Assembly: GCA_014621425.1 (NCBI GenBank) | Contig: JAANBB010000132.1 | Coordinates: 26,631 to 90,630 of the forward strand | DNA: 64,000 nucleotides | Direction of reading: 5' to 3' | Source of the DNA: Cylindrodendrum hubeiense | Taxonomy: Eukaryota; Ascomycota; Sordariomycetes; Hypocreales; Nectriaceae | Translations under genes and position numbers: made by a program | The notes under the pieces: generated by a model | The model's database searches: none | What the model was told of the DNA's origin: nothing | The model's input: only the letters and a program-made list of their open reading frames with translations | Part shown: positions 54,404 to 64,000 of the stretch, piece by piece | Layout of the letters: each line of letters begins with the position of its first letter | Numbering within the stretch: position 1 is the stretch's first letter

Positions 54404-57400
54404 GATTGATGGTGGTGATGGGCTTCGTCTTGGTCTTGGTTTTGGTCTTGGTCTCGGTCTCCGGGTGGCGGTTGGCGGGGGAGGGTTGAAGAAGAGCTAC
54501 TACCGTACAGTCCGCATCAACATGGCCAGCATGGGTTCCGTAGGAATATCCGTAGGAATAATCTCTGCCAGGCCGTTTCGATGATCGATCCAGTCGACGA
54601 AGGCAAGAGATCCAAGTCCAAGATAGACAGAGGCTGAAGCTCGCGGCCTGCTCGGCGACGGGCGTGGGCAAAGATATATGGCCATGGGCGGGAAACTGCA
54701 AAGTTTCACTGCTGCATGGCTGGCGGGCGGGCAGCTGAACGGCCCCGTCGAAGCAAGCCCAGCAGGCCCAGCAAGCCTAACAACCCTGGCAAAGGCATGC
54801 AGCATTCCTATTTCTTGGGGCAATAGTAACTAGTGGTTTCTGGCAGGAATTACGCCGATCAGAGCAAGCCCGGTCGCATCCTCCACTCCGGTGCGGGCGA
54901 CCCTTGCGCTGCTCGACTCGCCCGCCGCTGAGAATAGAAACGGCAGACGCAGAACGGCCGGGGGCCGCAGCCAATGGGGCCGCAGACTGCCCAGCCCGCA
55001 CGCGACGTAGACGCCCTCCTCTGCGTTGCTGACGGGGTCGGACGGGACGCTGGCCAATCGCGGCGCGGACGCCGGCGGGCGTCTTGGCGGCAGCGGAGCT
55101 GGCGGACGAGGCGTGTCCTCACTGGCCAGTCGGCCGACGAGACGATGTCGCTTTGGTGTATCTTGGTCCGTCTTTGGCGGGTGGGTGGGCGCACGGCTCT
55201 GATGCCCGGCCACGGGGAACCAGTGGCCTACTGTAACCGCCGGCCACGTCTGCGGCCTACTGGGTCTGCCTCTGTGCTAGGCCTGCTGGCTCCACGAGAC
55301 CATTGAAATGGCAATACAGTTTGGTGCTTGTTGGTCCCAGCCATTCGCGCGAGGAAGGCTGGGAGTCGAAGCGCGGGGATTGGACGGCGGTTGACCGACT
55401 GACGCCCAAGATCAGATCCGAGCGAGATGAGCAGTGGCAACGCGGGGAGCCCCGAGGACATAAATTGTCCTTTGCGTCATCTTGCACGTGTGTCAGCTGT
55501 CAGACTGATAGCTCAGACCCCCCTCCAGGCCATGTGCCCGGCGACCCCCAACGGTCGGGCCTCATCTCGGGTCGACAGAACACATCCCGCGAGAGCGAGG
55601 ATGAAGCACATCCTACTATGTACGTACAGCATACAGGAAGCCGAACTGGCCGCGGATCCTGGTCCGTGGTTCATCTGCTCCGTAGCCCTAAACAGATCTG
55701 GTTAGGACCCCCCGGTAATAAGGGTCCCTCAATCTCCAGGACGGCCACGACGGCCACAACCGAGGGCTCGATAGCCGCCAGCGCGCCTATATCCTGTTAG
55801 CAAGTGTGACGAGGCTTGCATATGCGTGCGGTCCATTCCCATCACAACCAACGCTACGGAGCATTTCCCATGTTTCCAAGCCTTCCCGTCCGTTGAGCGT
55901 TCGTAGACGACCCTCCGCAACGGCTTTCTCGAAGCAAGCACGATTCCCAGTCTCGCCCATACGTACGATTGCCGCGGCCATCGCCTAACGTCTGCGTCCT
56001 ACCGAGACGCAATTAGAACCTAGGCGCGGTCCCGTTGTTCTAGGAGCATTTCGTGCAGGCGCAGCCGAGATAGCGGCCCAGGTCGCCTCGCGGACGTTTC
56101 TATACATAACTAGCAGCTCTGGCGCCGTGGTGGCCTTCGTTGCGGCCGGATGACGACGTGGCCGTGTCCCGTGTCCTCGGGTGGTGAATAATCCCTCCCA
56201 TGCCCACAGACGCACATAAAGCCATCTCCACCAATCTTGCCCCGGATTGGACCTTGACCCAGCCATCGGCGTTTTCCCTGCTCGGCCGAAATGTACAATT
56301 GGTACGCCTGGGACTCTGGATGAAACATGTGGGCTCGCCGTATGCCTGCTCCCTAGCCGTGTCCTCGGGGATCTGCGGGTTTGAGTCTTAACTTGGATAA
56401 GGTCAGTCGCCCGCGGTTCTGGCTCTCGGGTGTGGGTATTCTCCGCTATAACTGGGCCATGTTTGCCGCTGAGCAAAGGTTGCCATTGTCACCTTGCTAT
56501 CTGTTTCTCCGAGGGCGTAATTTCTCCCTCGCCCGCGCCTCTATCTGCGACCGCCTCAGAGCCGACTATCCATCCTCACGTGTCTCTCTACACTTGACAT
56601 TTTGTTTACAATACAGAAGGGGTACGATTAATTTGCTCTCCGGGCCGTCTACGGTGTACGCAGTTTCTACTGGCTACCTGGTAGTTGGGCACATGTCAAA
56701 GGCCTAGGCTCTTCCTCCGACGACTTACATCTGCTTCGTCCGGGCACTCCCTCCAATATTGGCAGCAAAGGAAGAAGTGGCGTGAAAGTATCTCCCACTA
56801 GCATAATGGCGCGTCGGTCAAGTTTCACTTCATCATTCATGAGGTCTCCTGCATGACACAACTCACCATGCAGATATCAGGCTGCACTTTCAACCTGCAG
56901 TACTGCACGCCTGTGAGAGGAACTGTGTCACTGTCCAAGCCACTCACTTTGGATTCACAATGCGAGGACTCTATCAGTAGGAAAATCACATCTTATCCAT
57001 TTTCACTATTCTTATCTCCACGTCCCGGGAGTCTAGTCCGCTGCAAAAGACTGAGCGAGCTCACACCAAGAGGTCGTGTGAACTCTAGGGTAGGTAGCTT
57101 TGTATTCCTGTTTTTCACGATGACGGAGTACTCTTACTTGAACCATGTTTCTGTTGTGCCTGGAGAAAATGAATTGCCTCGTTTTGGTTTGTTATAAATT
57201 CTGTATTGTTCATAATGGTTGAGTCATCCTTTAATGATGATGGTTGTGGGAGATGATGTCTGACCGTCCTGTCTAAGCGTGTGAATTTCGACATCAAATT
57301 TGTCCCGATAATTTCGAGGAAGCCGTTTGCACAGGCAAAAGGTGGAGATTAAACATCATATAGCTCTTCTATCTTTGAACTTAGTGAACTGGGAGAGGAT

Positions 57401-59789
57401 GATGGTAATAATCTTCTTAGTTTATGCGAAGACGATATACAACAATGGGACATCAGATGTGTTTGAGCATTTGGGTCAATGAACTTCTGACGCGCTCTTA
57501 TTATTTACGGTAATTCGAACGAGCCTGACTTGCATTATGACTGAATTTACTATCACGCAAACCACCAAGACTCTTAGGCTATGTATCAACTCTTCGAGGC
57601 TGACCGCGATGATGGAGAAGGGGGATTTGAGGACGCACTGCCTCGCCAAAGCAGTTGTGTCTTGTAATAACGCTCTAGAGTAGAGCTACAGGCTATGCAC
57701 AGCTTTGCCATTTCGATATGTGTATTGGCGCTGCAGGTGTCACCACAAATCTCCTGATCTTGGCGCAGCCGACGATGCAACATGCTGGTATCTGAGTACG
57801 AAGAGACACTGCATCAACATGGTTACAGAAGCGCCTACACGCGAGATGGGTATGGACAAAGACAAAGTGTGACATTGTGGCTTATAAAAAGAACGCATCG
57901 CAAGCGCGGCAACCATCACGGCCTCAAAATATGATTGCCCGTCTGCGACTGTGTGCAGCTTCAGGTAGGTGTAAGCCGTGCAGAGAAGACCTCCACACAA
58001 GGTTGCAGTGGGCTTTAGTGCCAAAGACTTTTGTGAAGGATTCGACACCGTTAGTTGAGCCACTACGCGCGTTGGCACACCCTCTTCTGGTCTCTGGTGA
58101 AGGAGTTGGCCCCCAATTGCCACACCAGAGATGAGAGAGTACTGCCAGGAGAGGGTGTCATGACAGGACGCGGCTGTGCCGATGCCACATCCCCAGAGCA
58201 AGTGTCTCCTCTGCTGACACGTAAGAAATTTGGAGTAAACACAGCCGTATGTTTCTCACTGTCTGGTTTACCTAAGAAGTAGCCAAAATCTGATGGGTTC
58301 ATGGGAGCGTTGAACGCCACCAAATCAATGATGATGACCTTACGTGCTTCCCAACCGGACGCTGAAGCGGGCAGCAGATGTTGGGGTTGTCCACTCTGCG
58401 ATGTGATCTCCACATTCCTGCGGCAGCTAATGCACAGAAGGGGAATTTCACAGTACCGGTACGCCTCACTAGAGACACCTAGGAAGAGGAGCGTAGGTTA
58501 GGTAGGCTCTTTGTGTGCATATACGTATAGGCTTGGACCCAGTTTCGTGTCGATAAATGGGCATGATAATGGAATTGTTGCAGAGCCACTGGGAATGGGT
58601 GTTCAAAATAGTATAATCGGGGATCCTTTCGTCATCGACAGCTAATTGTCACGGGAGAAGGGAGGCGGTCAGCAGATCACAAATGATAGGCACTGGGGGC
58701 CGGGGACAGCGGCTATGTATGGTGTTGCGGGGTGAGACCGTGAGAGGACGGGAGAATGTAGAACAGAAGGCAGAATGGAAGGGCTTGGCGAGATGGGTGG
58801 GTTCAATACTAATGGGAGGGATGTTGTATGTGCCGTCCTGGACAAATTTGGCCATGATTGGGCTTGGTGAAAGACGGCAATTGTGTTCTGGCTGTTCAAT
58901 CCTTGTTGCGCGGGGCGTCCCGCAACATCCCTCGACGGCGGGGAATCAAACCGGAGCAGGTAACCGCTGTGGGGAGACGGGCAAGCGGTGGTGATGCCAT
59001 GTTCTGCCTTGTGCGTGAGACAGACCGTAAGACGACGGCGATTCATACGTGATGGCGACGCATGCTGTTGAACGGTGAAGCGTCGATGCTCCATGCCCAA
59101 AGAGTGCCGAGTTGTGGTCCCCGGTCTAGCCAGAGCGGCGGCGGCTAACGGCGCGCTCTTGTTGGCCGGCGCCCCGGAGACTACCGCTATTCCCCGCTAT
59201 CAACCCCTCCCCCGCCCACGCAGCGGTGCCCTGGACTTTCACATCACCGCATCTCGCAATTTGACTGGGCCGGCGCCGGGGCCGCACGCTTCCAACGCTT
59301 CGTTCGCAACTCGTTGATCCCTGGACAGGAATGGCGCACAGGAATGGCGCACAGAATGGCGTAGATTTTGAAACCATCGTGTCTGCCGCAGTCGCACATC
59401 ACCCGAGAATTGCGCGCCCTGGGCTCACTGGAGAAGCCCCCCGGCAGCCAGGTGCTAGCGCGTCGGCCGCAAGGGGCTAGCACTCGTGGTCTTGCTCCTG
59501 GGCCGTCATCGCCCAATCCTCGCTCCCTCTCGTTTGGCGGTACCCCATAAACGGCGTTCCATCCCTTCGCTCGGGTCCCTTATGCTGTTGGTTCTGGCCT
59601 CCGAATCTACACCTCGTGTTTGGATCGATTATTGATGGTTGCCGTGCCTCTCCACAGCGCCCCCGCGACCCATCAGCCACGCGAGCTGCACCGGCGAGAG
59701 GAGTTGGAGAGCGGCGTCGTCGCATCGTCGCATCGTCGCATCGTCGCATCGCGGTAGCGACCGAGCAGCGCATCTGCTGAGGGGTAATC
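54404..59789. other. 5.4-kb region without recognised genes
   Basis: The left 200 bases are the leader of the membrane protein gene, with a GGTCTTGGT-type repeat near 54420-54460. The right 400 bases are the NTA1 promoter. Between them, open frames on both strands (for example 55303-55800 and 55985-56476) lack family signatures and splice structure. From about 57180 to 57600 the sequence becomes AT-rich. I find no tRNA, rRNA or transposon feature. Confidence 0.5.
59718..59749 (+). repeat. 8-bp tandem repeat, four copies, in the NTA1 leader
   Basis: Four exact copies of CGTCGCAT end 40 bases before the NTA1 start codon, within the presumed 5' leader or core promoter. Confidence 0.85.
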
Positions 59790-62783
59790 ATGAGGATAGG
59801 CTGTCTTCAGTTCGCGCCCGTCGTGGGGGATGTCGACAACAACCTCAACCGCGCCGATGACATCTTGAATCGAGTTGACCCCGAGGGGCTTGATCTTCTT
59901 GTTTTGCCAGAGCTGGCTTTCACGGGTACGTCGCAACTGTCGCCGGGCGCAAACCCTTTGCGCTTCGCCGTCGTTTTGACCACATTTTTTCTTCTTTTTC
60001 TTCGTTTTCTGTGCTCACACGACAATAGGATACAATTTCAGATCCCTACAAGAAATATCCCCCTATCTCGAGCCTGAAGGATCTGGAATCAGCTCGCTTT
60101 GGGCGCGCACCCAAGCCCTCAAACATGATTGCACCGTCATAGTCGGCTACCCCGAAAAGGTAGATCTGGCCGAGCAATGGCCTGCGAACCCAGAGTACTA
60201 CAATTCCGCCATCGTTGTCAGTTACGACGGCGAGACCGTAGCCAACTATCGCAAGACTCACCTCTACTACACCGATGAGACATGGGCTCTTGAGAATCCC
60301 AAGGGCTTTTTCGGCGGCCCGCTGCCCGGACTAGGACGTGTTTCCATTGGCATCTGCATGGACTTGAAGTATGACATGCCCCCTTTGAACCATCCCGCCT
60401 TTCACTAACCTGTGTGAATAGCCCTTACAAGTTCCAAACTTCCTGGGATACCTTCGAGTTTGCGCACCATGTCGTAAACTCGAGAACTCGCCTTGTCGTC
60501 GTGTCCATGGCCTGGATTACCCAGGAGGACTCCCACATCTTCAGCCAACAACCGCACGAGGCCGACATGAACACCCTGACGTACTGGATCTCGCGACTGG
60601 AACCCATCATCCGAGCCGAATGGGATGAAGAAGTCATTGTGGTTTTTGCAAATCGCTCAGGGTCAGAGGACGAAGTCACATACGCAGGCACGAGTGCTGT
60701 GGTTGGCATTAAAGAAGGCGAAGTCCGGGTCTATGGTATCCTCGGACGAGGAGAAAAAGACTTGCTCGTCGTCGATACGGAAGCCCCCCCATTTGCGAAA
60801 CTGGTATATCGACCCGACGGAGAAACCCTCCAAGTTGACGATGATGGCCTCGTGGACTCCATCAATCGCCGCATGTCTTTACCCAGGGGCACCAACAGCC
60901 CAGATAAGGGCCTCAGGGCATCAAGCTCACCCCTTGGTCCCGAACGCAACTCGAGAGACTTTGGACCCGCACCGCCATACGAACAGACTAGAAACGCAAC
61001 TTCGTACCATAGAAATGACCTTTCGATCAGTATCTCCCAGAAGCAGGAGGACCAGTCTGTCCAGACTCCATCGGCACCGAGCCCCACTCCCCGGGATATT
61101 CGACCACATATCCCGACGTCGTCCGCCGAATCTGCGACAGATCAATACCTTGACTCTCAGTCTTTCATCTCATATGGCAGTCCAAAATCCCACAACGAAG
61201 ACGACAAATACGCAGAAATAGACGTGGGCTTGACTGCACGTCAGCTAGAGCGGCTGAACCACAACACTTCCCCTTCGAACGGGTCCGAGTCGTACTTGTC
61301 TGAACTGTCAGGGCTAACTTACAAGAACCATGAAACTGGTCATGACCATGGCCGACAAGAGTCCCGACAAGAGTCCCGACATATGGCAAGTCCGTGGGGG
61401 CTGGGAAGAGAGGATATGGATGATATCATCTCCAAGTTCGGTTCCGTGTCTCGTGAAAACGAAAACCGACATAGCCTACGCTCTGATGTCTCCGTTTGGA
61501 ACAACCAAGTTGGGAGACCACGCGTCATGGCAGCGCTCCCGACGCCACCTCAGGAACCGACCTTGCAAAGCCCGGTCCAGACTCGAGAAAGAGCCCCTTA
61601 TTCTACAACTTCTAAAAGGTCTCGAAGTCGTCGCCCAGATACTGAAAAGCCACGACATAGTAGTAGATCTCGTGGGCCGGATCGAGCCAACTCCGCAAAG
61701 CCCTCTGGGTTAGAGCCAAAGTTGTTTAATCCGTTTGATGACCTGGCACATCGAGCGGAGTCTGCTCGTGAGCCTCGACAACCGTCTAAGACAAGGAAGG
61801 ATGCTACTGCTAGAAAAGGGGCGTCCCGAGATCGCAGGGCTACCAATCTCAGTCAATCACAGATCGACACGGGCTCACTTCAACCCAGCCATGAGCGAAC
61901 ATTGTCGGGCGGCTCTATTACCATTGCCATGGATCCTAGTGTTTGGAGCGACATGGTTCTACCCGCCTCGACTTTCCAGCCGGAACGAACGCCGTCAAAG
62001 CCGGCGAGCAGCGATCATCCTATTCTGAGGCCTGCGTCACGCAGTCGAATTGGGAAGAGAGACGCCTCAAACCAACGCCGGGATTCCGAACGAGGTCTAT
62101 CGTCTGACCCTAATGCGCGAGATAGTCGGTTCGAATCTGGCAGGCGGTCAAACCAGGATAGCCGGACGACCAGCCGAGGAAGAACAAGATCGTCGAAGCC
62201 GACCGAAAACAATCAAGTCCAATCTCCTCCAGCTCACGAGCCTCGGACCGGCTCTCGCAGAAGCCGGATGCCGTCTCAAGCCGACATTGATCTGTCGCAG
62301 TTTAGGCTGATTGAAGAATATCCGTCTCCCAACTGCCCTCTACACGGATCTCGATCTCGTTCGAGGCACGGACACGGGCACTCGTCTTCTCGCCACAGGA
62401 CCCCAGCAACCGGCCGGACGCAGGCGCCTTCGCGGCAAAGGGCAGGCAGCCGCCCGACCGCGCAGAATACCCCGGCATCCGCGGTCCCACGAGCACTTTA
62501 CGCAGAGCACACTGCGTCAAGGTCGACGTCGGACCTATCGCGGCTGACCATATCTGCAGAGCCGGCGGCATCGCGCGTCGAGCATGGAAGCGGCGAGTTG
62601 GTGGACACGACGGCATCCAGCCCGACCTCCGGACAAGAGCCCAAGACCCCTGTCGCCATGGTACTTATGTCCGAGCTGGAGGGTACTCGTCGGATGGCTA
62701 ACCAAACGCTTGTGCCTCCCCTCAAGTGTGTCGAGAAGAGGGAGCACTCGGCCATTGCAAGACCTAGGAGCGCTGTTTGGTAG
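59790..62783 (+). CDS. NTA1: N-terminal amidase Nta1 (nitrilase superfamily) with long disordered tail, 945 aa
   Basis: Three exons (59790-59925, 60029-60368, 60422-62783). Nta1 deamidates N-terminal Asn and Gln to Asp and Glu, the first step of the N-degron pathway (family knowledge). The nitrilase triad is present: Glu41 in LDLLVLPELAFTG, Lys121 in NYRKTHLYYTDE, and Cys155 in VSIGICMDLNPYKF. The fold continues through TRLVVVSMAWITQED, EEVIVVFANRSGSE and YAGTSAVVGIKEGEVRVYGI, ending near residue 285. The remaining 650 or so residues are low-complexity, rich in Ser, Arg, Pro and Gln, with RQESRQESRH and RSRSRHGHGHSSSRHR stretches. Yeast Nta1 is about half this length and lacks such a tail. 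The start is the first ATG and begins directly with the beta strand MRIGCLQFAPVVGD. Confidence 0.92.
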
Positions 62784-64000
62784 ATTTCTTCTTCTTTTTC
62801 TTGAGATTTTACTCTATGATGGATATACGATCTTTCACGAATTTTCATTTTTACCGTGCTTTCAAGTTTGTCTAGCTCAGCGAGGAGTTTGGCCACATTT
62901 TTGCAAATATGTTGGCGCACTTTTCTTTTACAGCAGATGTGGAGTTGAGGATCAACAAGGAACAAGGAACAAGGGCACAAGGCCTCTGGGACCAGGGGGT
63001 TACGCAAGCACTTGTCACAATCACAGGACCGAGAGTGGCGTGTGGAGTTCACGGGCCCGGGAAAGAATGGATTGCGGCTCCTCAGTGGGAAAATTGATGC
63101 GTTCTTTGAGATACATGCCTACAGTGTGGCATGTGATATAGCGAGGCGTTGGTGATTGCCGGATACCAGATACACGGAGTGTTAGAAACGATGCAAGATT
63201 CTTCCCCACCCCTTAATTGAGCGTGTTATATGTTGTATGACGTCTGGTGGAACGTGATGTGATTGCTGTGGGCAGTTTGGATGGAACGTTGCTGATGAAT
63301 GGCGAAATCAGGGCGTTTAGGCAAGAGGCATAGGGGGGCTTGGGCTGTGAGGGTGTGGAGAGTGGGAGAGATGTGATGTGATGGTGTTGTTAGTGATAGG
63401 GACGAGATTAAGACTGCCGGCGTCTAGTTGGAGCGTGGGACGATTAATGCCAATATTCCCCTGAGGGCCTGCGTTTAGGCGCTTGGAATGCCGTGGACGG
63501 TAGGGAACGGTCGGGAACGGTAGGGAATGGCAGTGAATGGTACGAGAGTTCATGCGTGTTCATGGGAGCATCTTGGTTTGGATATCGGCGAGGGATGAGT
63601 GCAGGGACGTTTGTTTATGTTCGTCAAGACCAACAGGCTCGCTTAGAAGCATCAAGCTGCGGGTTACCGCCCGGATAGGCCCGAGAGAGGACGGCCAGGA
63701 CGGCCAGGACGGCCAGGACGGCCAAAGACGACAGATATGGCCCCCAGATGGGCAGATGCGGTCCGCGGATGGCAGATGGGGGCGGGATTGAGGCGGGATT
63801 GGGATTGACGAAGGATTGGGGAATTCGCGATTGGGGGCCGAGGCGGAGGTGGTGACAGTCCAGACCGGGGGGGGCCAAGACGAACCTGGCCCTGGAAGCC
63901 TGCAGCGAGCGAGCAGATTGGCGCCCGCGGGGGACGCTTGGACCGTTAGGGCCCTATGGCGGGGCCGCGAGCCCTTGCACGGCGGCTGGAGATCGGCGGG
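62784..64000. other. Intergenic region to window end
   Basis: NTA1 3' flank, T-rich just after the stop, then GT-rich sequence containing several near-copies of GGGAACGGT around 63500 and a 9-bp tandem array at 63689-63724. No coding sequence running off the right edge is recognised. Confidence 0.5.
63689..63724 (+). repeat. 9-bp tandem repeat, four copies
   Basis: Four exact copies of GGACGGCCA. It is open in one frame as a Gly-Gln-Asp repeat, but nothing indicates translation. Confidence 0.85.

Noticed and set aside
55303..55800. 165-codon plus-strand open frame
   Set aside because: No family similarity, poor codon regularity and no supporting splice or promoter signals.
1..64000. CRISPR array, IS element or bacterial operon
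   Set aside because: Introns, fungal families and monocistronic layout show eukaryotic nuclear DNA; no regularly spaced long repeats and no transposase were found.

Overview
The window is nuclear DNA from a filamentous ascomycete, most likely a Sordariomycete of the Hypocreales. The evidence is short GT-AG introns of about 50-70 bases inside most genes, gene families typical of these fungi (NmrA, Zn2Cys6 regulators, POM34, IES1, ERG2, Derlin, the fungal DUF3500 protein), and an NmrA protein that from memory looks closest to Fusarium-type versions. The species cannot be fixed from sequence alone.

Layout. 0.7-7.7 kb is dense: a small unknown protein, GET4 (tail-anchored protein insertion), tRNA-Gly(CCC), a DUF3500 protein, a fumarylacetoacetate-hydrolase family enzyme and a small conserved unknown protein. 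7.7-10.5 kb is gene-poor, with one apparent gene relic. 10.5-18.9 kb holds an accessory-looking trio: an MFS exporter, a Zn2Cys6 regulator and an FAD-dependent aromatic hydroxylase. The regulator and hydroxylase are divergent and share a roughly 1 kb promoter, which suggests a small detoxification or catabolic module. 19.3-24.9 kb is housekeeping: POM34 (nuclear pore), IES1 (INO80 complex) and ERG2 (sterol isomerase). A PTR2-type peptide transporter lies at 28-30 kb.

30-36 kb is gene-poor accessory DNA. It holds two diverging, related Gly-Pro-Pro repeat sequences (one open, one broken), a stray C-terminal fragment resembling the neighbouring PTR2 gene, and a perfect hairpin. An NmrA-type nitrogen regulator (36-37.3 kb) precedes a long stretch without recognisable genes to 45 kb. 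45-54.4 kb is dense again: a second Zn2Cys6 regulator, FCF1 (18S rRNA processing), RFC4 (clamp loader), a small membrane protein, a Derlin (ER-associated degradation) and a single-pass surface protein with a duplicated Cys-rich ectodomain. After another 5.4 kb without genes comes NTA1 (N-terminal amidase, N-degron pathway) with a very long disordered tail.

Functionally, the housekeeping genes are unlinked. The only block whose genes plausibly act together is the MFS/regulator/monooxygenase trio. I found no CRISPR array, no rRNA gene, no intact transposon, and no polyketide or peptide synthetase. Exon limits were read by eye from splice signals and frame continuity, and all introns given are frame-consistent.
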